From contig JBCCWS010000017.1 in the NCBI GenBank assembly GCA_039193195.1, forward strand, positions 43,553 to 107,552: a stretch of DNA of 64,000 nt, given 5' to 3'. This DNA comes from Pseudomonadota bacterium (GTDB lineage: Bacteria > Pseudomonadota > Gammaproteobacteria > Steroidobacterales > JBCBZW01). The position numbers and the translations under genes are program-made. Below the pieces are notes generated by a model. That model ran no database searches. It saw nothing but the letters and a program-made list of their open reading frames with translations, and was not told where the DNA came from. Positions 44,120 to 52,453 of the stretch are shown one piece after another (position 1 is the stretch's first letter; each line of letters starts with the position of its first letter).

Positions 44120-45697
44120 GTGAACACGCAAGGCAGATCTCTCTCCGGCGCAGACGGCCTGTACCGTGCCGCGCAGGTGCGTGCTCGTGATCGCGCTGCG
44201 ATCGATGCGGGGGGCACGGGTTACGCGCTGATGGTGCGGGCAGCTGCGGGTGCGCTCGAACGTCTTCGCGAGCGCTGGCCCGACGCCCGGCGCCTGCTAG
44301 TGCTCTGCGGGCGTGGCAACAACGGCGGGGACGGGCTGGTGCTGGCCCGCCTGGCGGCCGCCGTCGGGTTGCAGCCGCGTGTCGTTTTGTTCGCTGATCC
44401 GGCGCAGCTGCGTGGCGACGCTGCGCGCGCTCATGCGGACCTTAGGGCCGTGTCGGTAAGCGTCGAGCGATGGCATGAACAGGCTTTCGGCGAGTCGCAG
44501 TTCACGGCGGTCGATGTGGTCGTCGACGGCATGTTCGGGACGGGCCTGTCGCGACCGATTGAAGGGCATTTGGCCGGCGTGATAAGTGCCGTCAATGCGA
44601 GCGGACGACCGGTCCTGGCGCTGGACTGCCCTAGCGGTGTCTGCAGCGACACCGGCGCCGTTCTGGGGATCGCTGTCCGAGCAGCTCTTACGGTGACCTT
44701 TGTCGAGCGCAAGGTCGGCCACTACCTCAGTCTGGCGCCAGACTACGTGGGCGCGCTACGCCTGGAGCGGCTGGGGATCGACGCGATGCTGCCCGATCCG
44801 GCGCCATGCCCCGTCGCCCACCTGCTGCCGTGTAGCTTGCTGGAGGCGGCGTTTGCCGCGCCACGCCGGGTCGTCGCGCACAAGGGAAATCACGGCCACG
44901 TACTCGTGCTCGGCGGTGCTGCTGGCATGGCAGGGGCTGCTCGCCTGGCTGGGGAGGCGGCGTTGTATGCCGGGGCCGGTCTAGTCACCGTTGCCACTGA
45001 CGAGGCTCACGCCAGCGTGCTCAATCTCGGGCGTCCAGAGCTGATGGTCCACGGCGTGCGTGCCGCCTCGATGCTCGCGCCACTACTCGAGCGGGCCAGT
45101 GTTGTGGTGGCCGGGCCTGGTCTCGGCCAGGGGTCGTGGGCGATTGAGCTGTTGGAGTCCGTCCTCCACAGCGATCTGCCGCTGCTGCTAGATGCGGATG
45201 GGCTTAACCTGCTCGCGAGAGATCCGATGAAATGGCGTAGGCGCCTGCGCGATCGCCCCTCGGCGCAGCCCGTGGTACTTACGCCCCACCCAGGGGAGGC
45301 CGGGCGTCTGCTCGGCGATCGCGATGCCCGCGCCGTGCAATTGGATCGTCTCGGTGCCCACGCCGGCCTGGTGGAGCGCTTCGGGGCTGTGGTTGTACTG
45401 AAGGGTGCTGGTTCTTTGGTCGGAGCGCCCGGTTGGCTACCGCACGTGTGCGATCGCGGGAATCCAGGGATGGCCGTCGCCGGGATGGGCGATGTGCTGA
45501 GCGGTGTGATCGGGGCGCTCATGGCGCAGGCGTACGCGAGGGAGCCTATGGTCAGCGCTTGTCTGGGAGTGCTCGCCCACGCTACAGCCGGCGATCTTGC
45601 GGTGGATCGACAGGGTGGGCAGCGCGGCTTGCTGGCGGGTGAGCTCCCTCCGTTGGTACGGGACTGCCTGAACGGTCGTGGGGTCGACGGTGCGTGA
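44120..45697 (+). CDS. nnrD: Bifunctional NAD(P)H-hydrate epimerase / ADP-dependent dehydratase
   Basis: The enzyme repairs hydrated NADH and NADPH. The N-terminal YjeF_N (epimerase) half has LCGRGNNGGDGLVLAR (about 59-74) and VVVDGMFGTGLSRPI. The C-terminal ribokinase-like half shows LVLGGAAGMAGAARLAG, LLLDADGLNLL, VLTPHPGEAGRL and the anion-hole sequence AGMGDVLSGVIGAL. GTG 44120 is my choice of start; the frame is open to 44006 but that part overlaps queG. There is no ribosome site, and a TATACT lies just before the GTG. It overlaps tsaE by 20 bp. Confidence 0.93.
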   Translation: MNTQGRSLSGADGLYRAAQVRARDRAAIDAGGTGYALMVRAAAGALERLRERWPDARRLLVLCGRGNNGGDGLVLARLAAAVGLQPRVVLFADPAQLRGDAARAHADLRAVSVSVERWHEQAFGESQFTAVDVVVDGMFGTGLSRPIEGHLAGVISAVNASGRPVLALDCPSGVCSDTGAVLGIAVRAALTVTFVERKVGHYLSLAPDYVGALRLERLGIDAMLPDPAPCPVAHLLPCSLLEAAFAAPRRVVAHKGNHGHVLVLGGAAGMAGAARLAGEAALYAGAGLVTVATDEAHASVLNLGRPELMVHGVRAASMLAPLLERASVVVAGPGLGQGSWAIELLESVLHSDLPLLLDADGLNLLARDPMKWRRRLRDRPSAQPVVLTPHPGEAGRLLGDRDARAVQLDRLGAHAGLVERFGAVVVLKGAGSLVGAPGWLPHVCDRGNPGMAVAGMGDVLSGVIGALMAQAYAREPMVSACLGVLAHATAGDLAVDRQGGQRGLLAGELPPLVRDCLNGRGVDGA

Positions 45698-46199
45698 GGT
45701 AGCGTGGCGCTTAGGTAGCGAGGCCGCCACGCAGGCGCTCGGCCAGAGGCTCGCTGCTTTCGTCCGTGAAAGGGCAGCGGACCAGCGCCTGCTGCTGACC
45801 CTGAGCGGGCCACTCGGGGCAGGCAAGAGCGCCCTCGCACGTGCCTTGCTCCGGGCACTCGGCGTTCAGGGAACGATTCGAAGTCCTACCTACACGCTGG
45901 TTGAGCCCTATCGGCTAGAGGACGGAACGGCCCTACGCCACCTGGATCTATACCGCCTGGCAGATCCAGAGGAGCTTGAATTCATTGGGTATTTTGATGA
46001 TGCTGGGCAGAGCCAGCTCACGCTGGTGGAGTGGGCTGAGCGGGTGCCGGCGGTGTTTGAGGGGGCGGACCTTCAGCTGGGCCTGTCCCACGGGGCAAAC
46101 GCCGCTGAGCGCTGGGTCCAGGCAGCGGCGCCTTCCCGCCTTGGCGAGGCCTGGCTGGCGTGGGTAGAGCGGGGCGCTGGCGGCTCAACAAGTCTCTGA
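45678..46199 (+). CDS. tsaE: tRNA threonylcarbamoyladenosine synthesis ATPase TsaE
   Basis: TsaE is the ATPase of the TsaBDE complex that makes t6A37 in ANN-decoding tRNAs. It has a P-loop GPLGAGKSALARALL (about 43-57), the switch TIRSPTYTLVEPY, and LDLYRLADPEELEFIG with WAERVP near 110. Start GTG 45678 or GTG 45690; both lie inside the end of nnrD. The order nnrD-tsaE-amidase-mutL-miaA-hfq is the conserved gammaproteobacterial one. Confidence 0.93.
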   Translation: MGSTVREVAWRLGSEAATQALGQRLAAFVRERAADQRLLLTLSGPLGAGKSALARALLRALGVQGTIRSPTYTLVEPYRLEDGTALRHLDLYRLADPEELEFIGYFDDAGQSQLTLVEWAERVPAVFEGADLQLGLSHGANAAERWVQAAAPSRLGEAWLAWVERGAGGSTSL

Positions 46200-46227
46200 G
46201 GTTGAGCCCTCATCTTGCTAATTTTCA

Positions 46228-46266
46228 TGACAAAATGCTTGTCAGGCGCGCGCCCACTGCGATAGC
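46228..46266 (+). promoter_or_regulatory. Candidate promoter and palindrome upstream of the amidase gene
   Basis: TTGTCA (46239-46244) and GATAGC (46261-46266) are spaced by 16 bp and could be a sigma-70 -35/-10 pair. TGACA (46228-46232) and TGTCA (46240-46244) form an inverted repeat with a 7-base spacer that overlaps the -35, so a bound regulator might compete with polymerase. The -10 is poor, so the call is tentative. Confidence 0.3.
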
Positions 46267-46308
46267 CTTTAGGGGTAACCATCAACAGTTGCTAGTGCGC
46301 CCGACCCC

Positions 46309-47655
46309 ATGCACCGCTCCACCCATTCCATCGTCGGCCCTGGATACCAGCTCTTTGCGCTGTGCCTCACGCTGGTTGCGACGTGTGCGCAAGCCGCCGA
46401 TGTGGACGTGGAGGGCGTGCGCCTTTGGGCAGGGCCGGACAACACGCGCGTCGTCCTCGATCTGGATCGCGCGTCTACCCATCGACTGTTCGTACTGCAT
46501 GGCCCAGAACGCGTGGTGATCGACGTGCATGCAGGGCGTTGGTCCGGGCATCAGCAGTCGCCGCCGACCGGCGGCGTGGTGAGCGGGATCCGCCACGGCC
46601 AGCGACCTAATGGAGATCTTAGGATCGTGCTGGACGTGAATCAGTCGGTACATCCGAACTCCTTCAGTGTGGCGCCTAATGACGTGTACGGCCATCGCCT
46701 GGTGGTCGACTTGGGACTTCAGTCTCGCGGCGAGACCGTGGTCAAGACGGCGTCCAGCCAGGGCGAGCGCGATCTAGTGATCGCCATCGATGCGGGACAC
46801 GGCGGGGAGGATCCCGGCGCGTCCGGTCCCGGCGGCACGCGGGAGAAGGACGTGGTGCTCGGCATCGCTCGCGCCCTCGCAGCCCTGGTCGAGCGTGAAC
46901 CAGGCATGCGCCCGGTGCTGATCCGCGACGGTGACTACTTCGTGAGCCTGCGCGGCCGGATGGACCGGGCGCGTAAGGCGCGAGCGGACATTTTCGTGTC
47001 CATCCATGCCGATGCTTTCCGCGATGCGCGGGCCCGTGGCGCAACGGTCTACGCTCTTTCTGCTAGCGGGGCGAGTAGCGAGGCGGCGCGTTGGCTGGCC
47101 GAGCGAGAGAATGCAGCGGATTTGATAGGCGGGGTGGAGCTCAACGATAAGGACGACGTGCTAGCGTCGGTGCTCCTCGACCTGTCCCAATCGGCTACCA
47201 TCAGCGCCAGCCTGCAGGCGGGCAAGCACCTGCTCGGCGAACTCGACGGCGTGGTTCACGTCCGCAAGCGCACGGTGCAGCAAGGTGGGTTCATCGTCCT
47301 GAAGTCTCCAGACATTCCCTCCTTGCTGGTGGAGACAGCCTACATCTCGAACCCCAGCGAGGAGCGTACGCTACGCGATCCGGCGGCTCAGCGTCGGCTC
47401 GCGGCGGCGGTTCTGCGGGGCGTGCGATCCTACTTCTACGAGCAGTCCATCCCCGGCACGCTCGTGGCGCGCCTAGCTGCGCAAGCACCGGTGAGCCCGC
47501 GCACCTACACCATCAGCCGCGGCGACACGCTCTCGGCCATCGCCTCGCGCTTTGACGTGACCGTGCCGCGCCTGCGTGCCGTGAATGATCTCGCCACCGA
47601 TCGCCTGCGTATCGGCCAGGTCTTGACTATCCCAGGCGGTAGCGGCGGCCAGTAG
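46309..47655 (+). CDS. N-acetylmuramoyl-L-alanine amidase with AMIN and LysM domains
   Basis: This periplasmic amidase cuts septal peptidoglycan during cell division. It has a signal peptide (about 1-29, ending ATCAQA), an AMIN localisation domain (VRLWAGPDNTRVVLDLDRAS, about 36-140) and an Amidase_3 domain with zinc-site AIDAGHGGEDPGA (His in GHGG, about 160-172) and the catalytic ETAYISNPSEE. A C-terminal LysM repeat reads TISRGDTLSAIASRFDVTV (about 401-419). It resembles AmiB/AmiC, but the exact orthologue is not assigned. It lies just before mutL, its usual neighbour. Confidence 0.93.
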   Translation: MHRSTHSIVGPGYQLFALCLTLVATCAQAADVDVEGVRLWAGPDNTRVVLDLDRASTHRLFVLHGPERVVIDVHAGRWSGHQQSPPTGGVVSGIRHGQRPNGDLRIVLDVNQSVHPNSFSVAPNDVYGHRLVVDLGLQSRGETVVKTASSQGERDLVIAIDAGHGGEDPGASGPGGTREKDVVLGIARALAALVEREPGMRPVLIRDGDYFVSLRGRMDRARKARADIFVSIHADAFRDARARGATVYALSASGASSEAARWLAERENAADLIGGVELNDKDDVLASVLLDLSQSATISASLQAGKHLLGELDGVVHVRKRTVQQGGFIVLKSPDIPSLLVETAYISNPSEERTLRDPAAQRRLAAAVLRGVRSYFYEQSIPGTLVARLAAQAPVSPRTYTISRGDTLSAIASRFDVTVPRLRAVNDLATDRLRIGQVLTIPGGSGGQ

Positions 47656-47695
47656 GGCGCAGCGAGCGGGGGCGATTGCGCTACCCTAGGCCCCT

Positions 47696-49549
47696 ATGCC
47701 CATTCGCCTACTACCCGACCAACTTATCGATCAGATCGCCGCTGGCGTGGTGATCGAGCGACCAGCCTCTGTGCTCAAGGAGTTACTCGAGAACGCCTTG
47801 GATGCGGGGGCCAGGCGCGTCGACGTCACCCTCGAGAGGGGCGGCATCGGCCGATGTACCGTGCGCGATGATGGCGCTGGCATCGCCGCCGAGGAGATGG
47901 CCTTGGCGCTCTCCCGACACGCCACCAGTAAGATCTTCAACCTCGACGACCTGGAGCAGGTAGCCACCATGGGCTTTCGTGGCGAGGCCCTACCCTCGAT
48001 CGCGTCGGTCAGTCGTACGACCCTGACCTCCTGCACGGGTGATGGAGCGGCGCACACGTTAGCGGCCGCCAGCGAAGAGGGCGCCGAGTTGGCCCCGGCG
48101 GCACACCCCAAGGGAACCACCGTGGATGTGCGCGACCTGTTCTACAACACCCCGGCCCGGCGCCGGTTCCTGCGCACGGAGCGCACGGAGTACGCTCACG
48201 CGGAGGGTCTGTTTCGACGGGTTGCCCTCTCTCGCTTCGATGTGGCCTTCGCCCTCACGCACAACGGCAAGCGCGTGCTGGACCTCGCGCCCGCGCACGA
48301 TCGCGAGCAACAGGAAGCGCGGGTTGCGGCTGTGTGTGGTAACGCCTTCCTCGAGCACGCCCTTTACGTAGAGCGGGAAGGGGAGTCGCTCGGCCTACGG
48401 GGGTGGATCGCCCAGCCGACCTTCAGTCGAAGCCAGGCGGACATGCAGTACTGCTACGTCAACGGTCGAATGGTGCGGGACAAGCTGCTCAACCACGCCG
48501 TTCGCCACGGCTATCGGGACGTGCTGTTCCACGGCCGTCACCCGGCGTATGTGTTGTTTCTGACGATGGCCCCTTCGCGAGTTGACGTGAACGCTCACCC
48601 GGCGAAGTTCGAAGTGCGCTTTCGCGACAGCGGGGCTGTGCATGGATTCGTTGGGCGCACAATCGAGCACGTGCTGGCGCAAACGCACCCGGGCGCGCAT
48701 AGCGGGGCAGCGCCCACCGAACTCGACCAGGGCGTCACGCCGGACGCGATAGGTCAACGAGGGCTGGCGTCGGACGAGGCGCCGCCACACGCTGCAATCA
48801 ATCGCGGTGCGGGCACACAGCAGCGGATGTCGCTAGGAGATACGCGCTCGCGCCTGGAGGCCTGGCGTTCGCTCTACGGCGCGCCGGCCGCGACCGCGCC
48901 TGACCTGGGCGGTGCAACTACCTCTGCAGTAGCCGAAGCGCCGGTGCGGCCAGCGGCGGATGACGACGCGCCCTTAGGGCAAGCCCTGGCACAGGTGCAC
49001 GGAGTCTACCTGTTGGCCGAGAACAAGCACGGCCTGGTGGTCGTGGATATGCACGCGGCGCATGAGCGCATCGTCTACGAGCGCATGAAGGTAGCTTGGG
49101 AAGGTGGCCGGGTGACCGCGCAGCCTCTACTGATGCCCGTGCGTCTGGCGGTCTCTTCGCGCGAGGCTGACGCGGCGGAGGCGGCGACCGATGAGCTGTC
49201 GCGCCTGGGGCTCGCCCTCACGCGTCAGGGGCCGCAGTCCCTGCTGATCCGCGAGGTGCCCGCCCTGCTGGCGCACGCAGACGTTGAGCAGCTCGTACGC
49301 GATGTCCTCGCCGATTTGCTGGAGCACGGCGCCAGCAATCGGATCCAACAGGCAGTAGACGAGTTGCTGGCGACCATGGCCTGCCACGGCAGCGTCCGCG
49401 CGAACCGCAAACTCACCCGCGAGGAGATGAACCAGCTGCTGCGCGACATGGAGCGGACGGAGCGAGCGGATCAGTGCAACCACGGTCGTCCCACCTGGGC
49501 ACAACTGGGCATGAGCGACCTCGATCGACTGTTCCTACGCGGTCGCTAG
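47696..49549 (+). CDS. mutL: DNA mismatch repair protein MutL
   Basis: MutL couples mismatch recognition by MutS to strand incision. The N-terminal GHKL ATPase shows ENALDAGA, DDGAGI, ATSKI and GFRGEALPSI. The dimerisation domain at the C-terminus contains DMHAAHERIVYE (about 452-463), a close match to the DQHAx2Ex4E metal motif of endonuclease-active MutL, which is absent in E. coli MutL. The protein therefore probably nicks DNA itself. Start ATG 47696; length 617. Confidence 0.96.
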   Translation: MPIRLLPDQLIDQIAAGVVIERPASVLKELLENALDAGARRVDVTLERGGIGRCTVRDDGAGIAAEEMALALSRHATSKIFNLDDLEQVATMGFRGEALPSIASVSRTTLTSCTGDGAAHTLAAASEEGAELAPAAHPKGTTVDVRDLFYNTPARRRFLRTERTEYAHAEGLFRRVALSRFDVAFALTHNGKRVLDLAPAHDREQQEARVAAVCGNAFLEHALYVEREGESLGLRGWIAQPTFSRSQADMQYCYVNGRMVRDKLLNHAVRHGYRDVLFHGRHPAYVLFLTMAPSRVDVNAHPAKFEVRFRDSGAVHGFVGRTIEHVLAQTHPGAHSGAAPTELDQGVTPDAIGQRGLASDEAPPHAAINRGAGTQQRMSLGDTRSRLEAWRSLYGAPAATAPDLGGATTSAVAEAPVRPAADDDAPLGQALAQVHGVYLLAENKHGLVVVDMHAAHERIVYERMKVAWEGGRVTAQPLLMPVRLAVSSREADAAEAATDELSRLGLALTRQGPQSLLIREVPALLAHADVEQLVRDVLADLLEHGASNRIQQAVDELLATMACHGSVRANRKLTREEMNQLLRDMERTERADQCNHGRPTWAQLGMSDLDRLFLRGR

Positions 49550-49556
49550 CGGGCTC

Positions 49557-50543
49557 GTGAACGATCTGCGGACCGCGGGTAGGGGCCAAGCGACGTCCAC
49601 CGGGGCTTGGCCCGCGGTCGTGCTGACCGGGCCCACCGCGGCCGGTAAGACGGCGCTCGCGATCCACCTCGCTGAGCGCGGCCCATTCGATGTGATCAGC
49701 GTCGACTCAGCGATGATCTACCGTGGCATGGACATCGGCACGGCCAAGCCCGATCCTGAAGTGCTGGCGCGGGTACCCCACGCCTTGGTGGACATCTGTG
49801 ACCCGGCGCAGGCCTATTCGGCGGGGCGCTTTGTGGAGGATGCTCTGGGCGCCATGGAGCGGAGCCGTCGGGTGGGCCGGGTGCCGCTGCTCATCGGCGG
49901 TACGGCGCTGTACCTGAAGGCCCTCCAGCGCGGACTGGCGCCCCTGCCTACGGCGGATGGCGAGATGCGGGCTAGGCTAGACGCGCAGGCGCTGACTGAG
50001 GGTTGGCCTGCCCTGCACAGGGAGTTGGCCGGCGTGGACCCGGCGGCTGCGGCCAGGATTCACCCGAACGATGCGCAACGGATCCAGCGTGCCCTCGAGG
50101 TCTGGCACCTTACTGGGACGCCTCTCAGCGTGCTGCAGGATGCCACCGAGGCGCCCTCAAGGGCGTACACGTACCTAAAGTACGCCGTTATGCCTGCCGA
50201 TCGAGCGACCCTCCACGAGCGGATCGAGCAGCGCTTGGCTCAGATGCTGGCGGCAGGTTTGGTGGAGGAAGTCGCGGAACTATTCGCCCGCGGCGACCTC
50301 AATGAGCGTATGCCGTCGATGCGTTCGGTGAATTATCGCCAGTACTGGCGTCACCTGAAGGGCGAACACAGTGCCGCACAAGCGGGGGAGGCAGCCGTAC
50401 AGGCCACGCGCCAACTGGCGAAACGTCAACTCACGTGGCTGCGGGCTGATTCTGCCATTTGTTGGCTGGATAGCGACTCCCCGAGCCGCTACACTTCGTT
50501 GATGGAGAAGGTGGAATCGGCCCTGGAGGAGCACCAGGTCTGA
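49557..50543 (+). CDS. miaA: tRNA dimethylallyltransferase
   Basis: MiaA adds the isopentenyl group to A37 of tRNAs that read UNN codons. The P-loop GPTAAGKTAL lies at about 25-34, followed by ISVDSAMIYRGMDIGTAKP, the tRNA-binding LIGGTALYLKAL and the HPNDAQRIQRALEVWHLTG segment. GTG 49557 lies seven bases after the mutL stop; residues 1-20 look unconserved. The distal sequence SVNYRQYW is typical. Downstream is a hairpin and then hfq. Confidence 0.94.
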   Translation: MNDLRTAGRGQATSTGAWPAVVLTGPTAAGKTALAIHLAERGPFDVISVDSAMIYRGMDIGTAKPDPEVLARVPHALVDICDPAQAYSAGRFVEDALGAMERSRRVGRVPLLIGGTALYLKALQRGLAPLPTADGEMRARLDAQALTEGWPALHRELAGVDPAAAARIHPNDAQRIQRALEVWHLTGTPLSVLQDATEAPSRAYTYLKYAVMPADRATLHERIEQRLAQMLAAGLVEEVAELFARGDLNERMPSMRSVNYRQYWRHLKGEHSAAQAGEAAVQATRQLAKRQLTWLRADSAICWLDSDSPSRYTSLMEKVESALEEHQV

Positions 50544-50562
50544 TCGCTAGGGCCTTCTCACC

Positions 50563-50584
50563 CACCCCGGACTCACGCGGGGTG
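50563..50584 (+). terminator. Hairpin between miaA and hfq
   Basis: CACCCCG (50563-50569) pairs with CGGGGTG (50578-50584) across an eight-base loop. No T-run follows. It may shape processing or partial termination between miaA and hfq, which in other species share a superoperon with internal promoters. Confidence 0.35.
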
Positions 50585-50665
50585 AGGCCACAAGCGACCG
50601 CGCGGGCGCCACCACGTCTGGCACACCCGCGGCATTCAAACAACAAATTCCATGTGAACTAAATC

Positions 50666-50914
50666 ATGCCCAGAGGCCAAACCCTACAAGATCCGTTTCT
50701 CAACACCCTGCGGCGGGAAAACGTGCCCGTCTCAATCTACTTGGTAAACGGCATCAAGCTGCAAGGTCATATCGACTCTTTCGATCAGTTCGTGGTGCTG
50801 CTGCGGAACACGGTGAATCAGATGGTGTACAAGCACGCGATCTCCACCGTCGTCCCCCAGCGCAACGTGCGTCTGCCTAGCGCTGATGAGAGCGCTAAGG
50901 AAGGCGAGGAATAA
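50666..50914 (+). CDS. hfq: RNA chaperone Hfq
   Basis: Hexameric Sm-like RNA chaperone that pairs small RNAs with mRNAs. The Sm1 region reads [20 protein letters not shown] followed by [16 protein letters not shown], and Sm2 is [14 protein letters not shown], with the conserved YKHA. At 82 residues it has a short acidic tail ([10 protein letters not shown]). The ribosome site is weak, and the 25 nt before ATG are A-rich (AACAACAAATTCC), a context that Hfq itself could bind. The TAA stop at 50912-50914 is in the same frame as hflX. Confidence 0.97.
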   Translation: MPRGQTLQDPFLNTLRRENVPVSIYLVNGIKLQGHIDSFDQFVVLLRNTVNQMVYKHAISTVVPQRNVRLPSADESAKEGEE

Positions 50915-51100
50915 GCTCCCATCAACAATCTTCCTAAGCGTCCATCTGCCGTCAGTGCCGACCCCGGCTCGCCCGGCGAAACGGCGGGTAGCGATGCCGC
51001 GAGGTACGTTACGCCGATCTCCGACGCCGCGCTCAAGCGCGAAGAGGATGATGGCCGAGGCTCGGCCCTCGATCGCCCCGATGGTGGCGAACGGGCGATT

Positions 51101-52453
51101 TTGGTGCACGTGAGTTTTGGCGCTCCGCTCGCGGATGACCAGGTCCAAGAGTTCGAAGAGCTGGCTGCTTCGGCTGGTGTGGATGCCGTCGGCGCTCTTG
51201 CCGTTGGCCGTGCCGGTCCCGAGCCGCGTCACCTGATCGGCAGCGGCAAGCTCGAGCAGCTGGGAGATCTGGTGCGCCAGCAGCATGCTGATCTCGTGCT
51301 GATCGACCACGCCCTGTCGCCGAGTCAGGAGCGCAATCTGGAGCGCTCCCTGGCTTGCCGCGTGCTCGACCGTAGCGGGTTGATTTTGGACATCTTTGCC
51401 CAGCGAGCGCGAAGCCACGAGGGCAAGTTGCAGGTCGAACTCGCTCAGCTGCGCCACCTGTCGACGCGCCTCGTGCGGGGGTGGACCCACCTCGAGCGGC
51501 AGAAGGGTGGCATCGGTTTGCGCGGACCTGGCGAAACACAGTTGGAGACCGACCGGCGTCTGCTGGGCGCGCGGATCCGCCAGCTGCGCAGCCGCCTAGA
51601 AAAGGTCCGGTCGCAGCGGGCGCAGGGGCGCTCGGCGCGCCAGCGCGCTGCGGTGCCTACGGTTTCGCTGGTCGGTTACACGAATGCCGGCAAGTCGACC
51701 TTGTTCAATTCGCTGACGCAGTCGGATGCGTACGCACGCGACCAGCTTTTCGCGACGTTGGATCCCACGCTGCGTCGGCTTGAGTTGCCGCATGCAGACG
51801 ATGCGGTCTTGGCTGATACGGTGGGCTTTATTCGTGATCTACCGCACGAACTTGTGGCCGCCTTTCACGCGACCCTGCAGGAGACCCAGGAGGCGTCCTT
51901 GCTGCTGCACGTGATCGACGCAAGCGACGAGCAGCACGCGGAGCGCGAAGCGCAGGTGAACGCGGTGTTGAACAGTATCGGCGCCGACGAGGTACCGCGC
52001 CTGCTAGTGATGAACAAGATCGACCTAGCCGGCGCCGCCGTACGGGTGGATCGGGACGACGCTGGTCGCGTTTGGCGCATCTGGGTAAGTGCGGTCACGG
52101 GCGCGGGGTTGGACCTGTTGCGCGAGACGATCGCAGTCGCCTTGCGCCCACCCTGGGTGGAAGCACAGGTGAAGCTGCCGTTCGCGCAGGCACGACTGCG
52201 CGCGCGCCTGTTCGAGCACGACGCCGTGATCGGCGAACAGGTGAGCGAAAGCGGCTGGCTGCTGCGAGTCAGCGTGGCCAAGCGCACGCTGGACAAGCTT
52301 TGCCACGATGAGGGCTGCGAAATAGATCTGCTGCAGGAGCCGGCTGAGTCACCCGTCTCCACAGCACTAGCGAGAAACGAGGTCAGGGCATCGAGACCGG
52401 TGCCGCCGGCTGAAGCGACGAGGCAAGAGGTTAGCGAACATGGCGTGGAATGA
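51101..52453 (+). CDS. hflX: GTPase HflX (start uncertain)
   Basis: A ribosome-binding GTPase that splits stalled or heat-damaged ribosomes. Core motifs are LIDHALSPSQERNLE, the glycine-rich KGGIGLRGPGETQLETDRR, G1 GYTNAGKST (about 192-200), DTVGFIRDLPH and G4 NKID. The only canonical in-frame start is TTG 51101. Similarity to other HflX proteins seems to begin earlier, at LDRPDGGERAI, encoded just upstream. The frame is open back to the hfq stop, with no ATG, GTG or TTG. A real start may be non-canonical, or the assembly may lack a base near 51066. It overlaps hflK by 14 bp. Confidence 0.9.
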   Translation: MVHVSFGAPLADDQVQEFEELAASAGVDAVGALAVGRAGPEPRHLIGSGKLEQLGDLVRQQHADLVLIDHALSPSQERNLERSLACRVLDRSGLILDIFAQRARSHEGKLQVELAQLRHLSTRLVRGWTHLERQKGGIGLRGPGETQLETDRRLLGARIRQLRSRLEKVRSQRAQGRSARQRAAVPTVSLVGYTNAGKSTLFNSLTQSDAYARDQLFATLDPTLRRLELPHADDAVLADTVGFIRDLPHELVAAFHATLQETQEASLLLHVIDASDEQHAEREAQVNAVLNSIGADEVPRLLVMNKIDLAGAAVRVDRDDAGRVWRIWVSAVTGAGLDLLRETIAVALRPPWVEAQVKLPFAQARLRARLFEHDAVIGEQVSESGWLLRVSVAKRTLDKLCHDEGCEIDLLQEPAESPVSTALARNEVRASRPVPPAEATRQEVSEHGVE

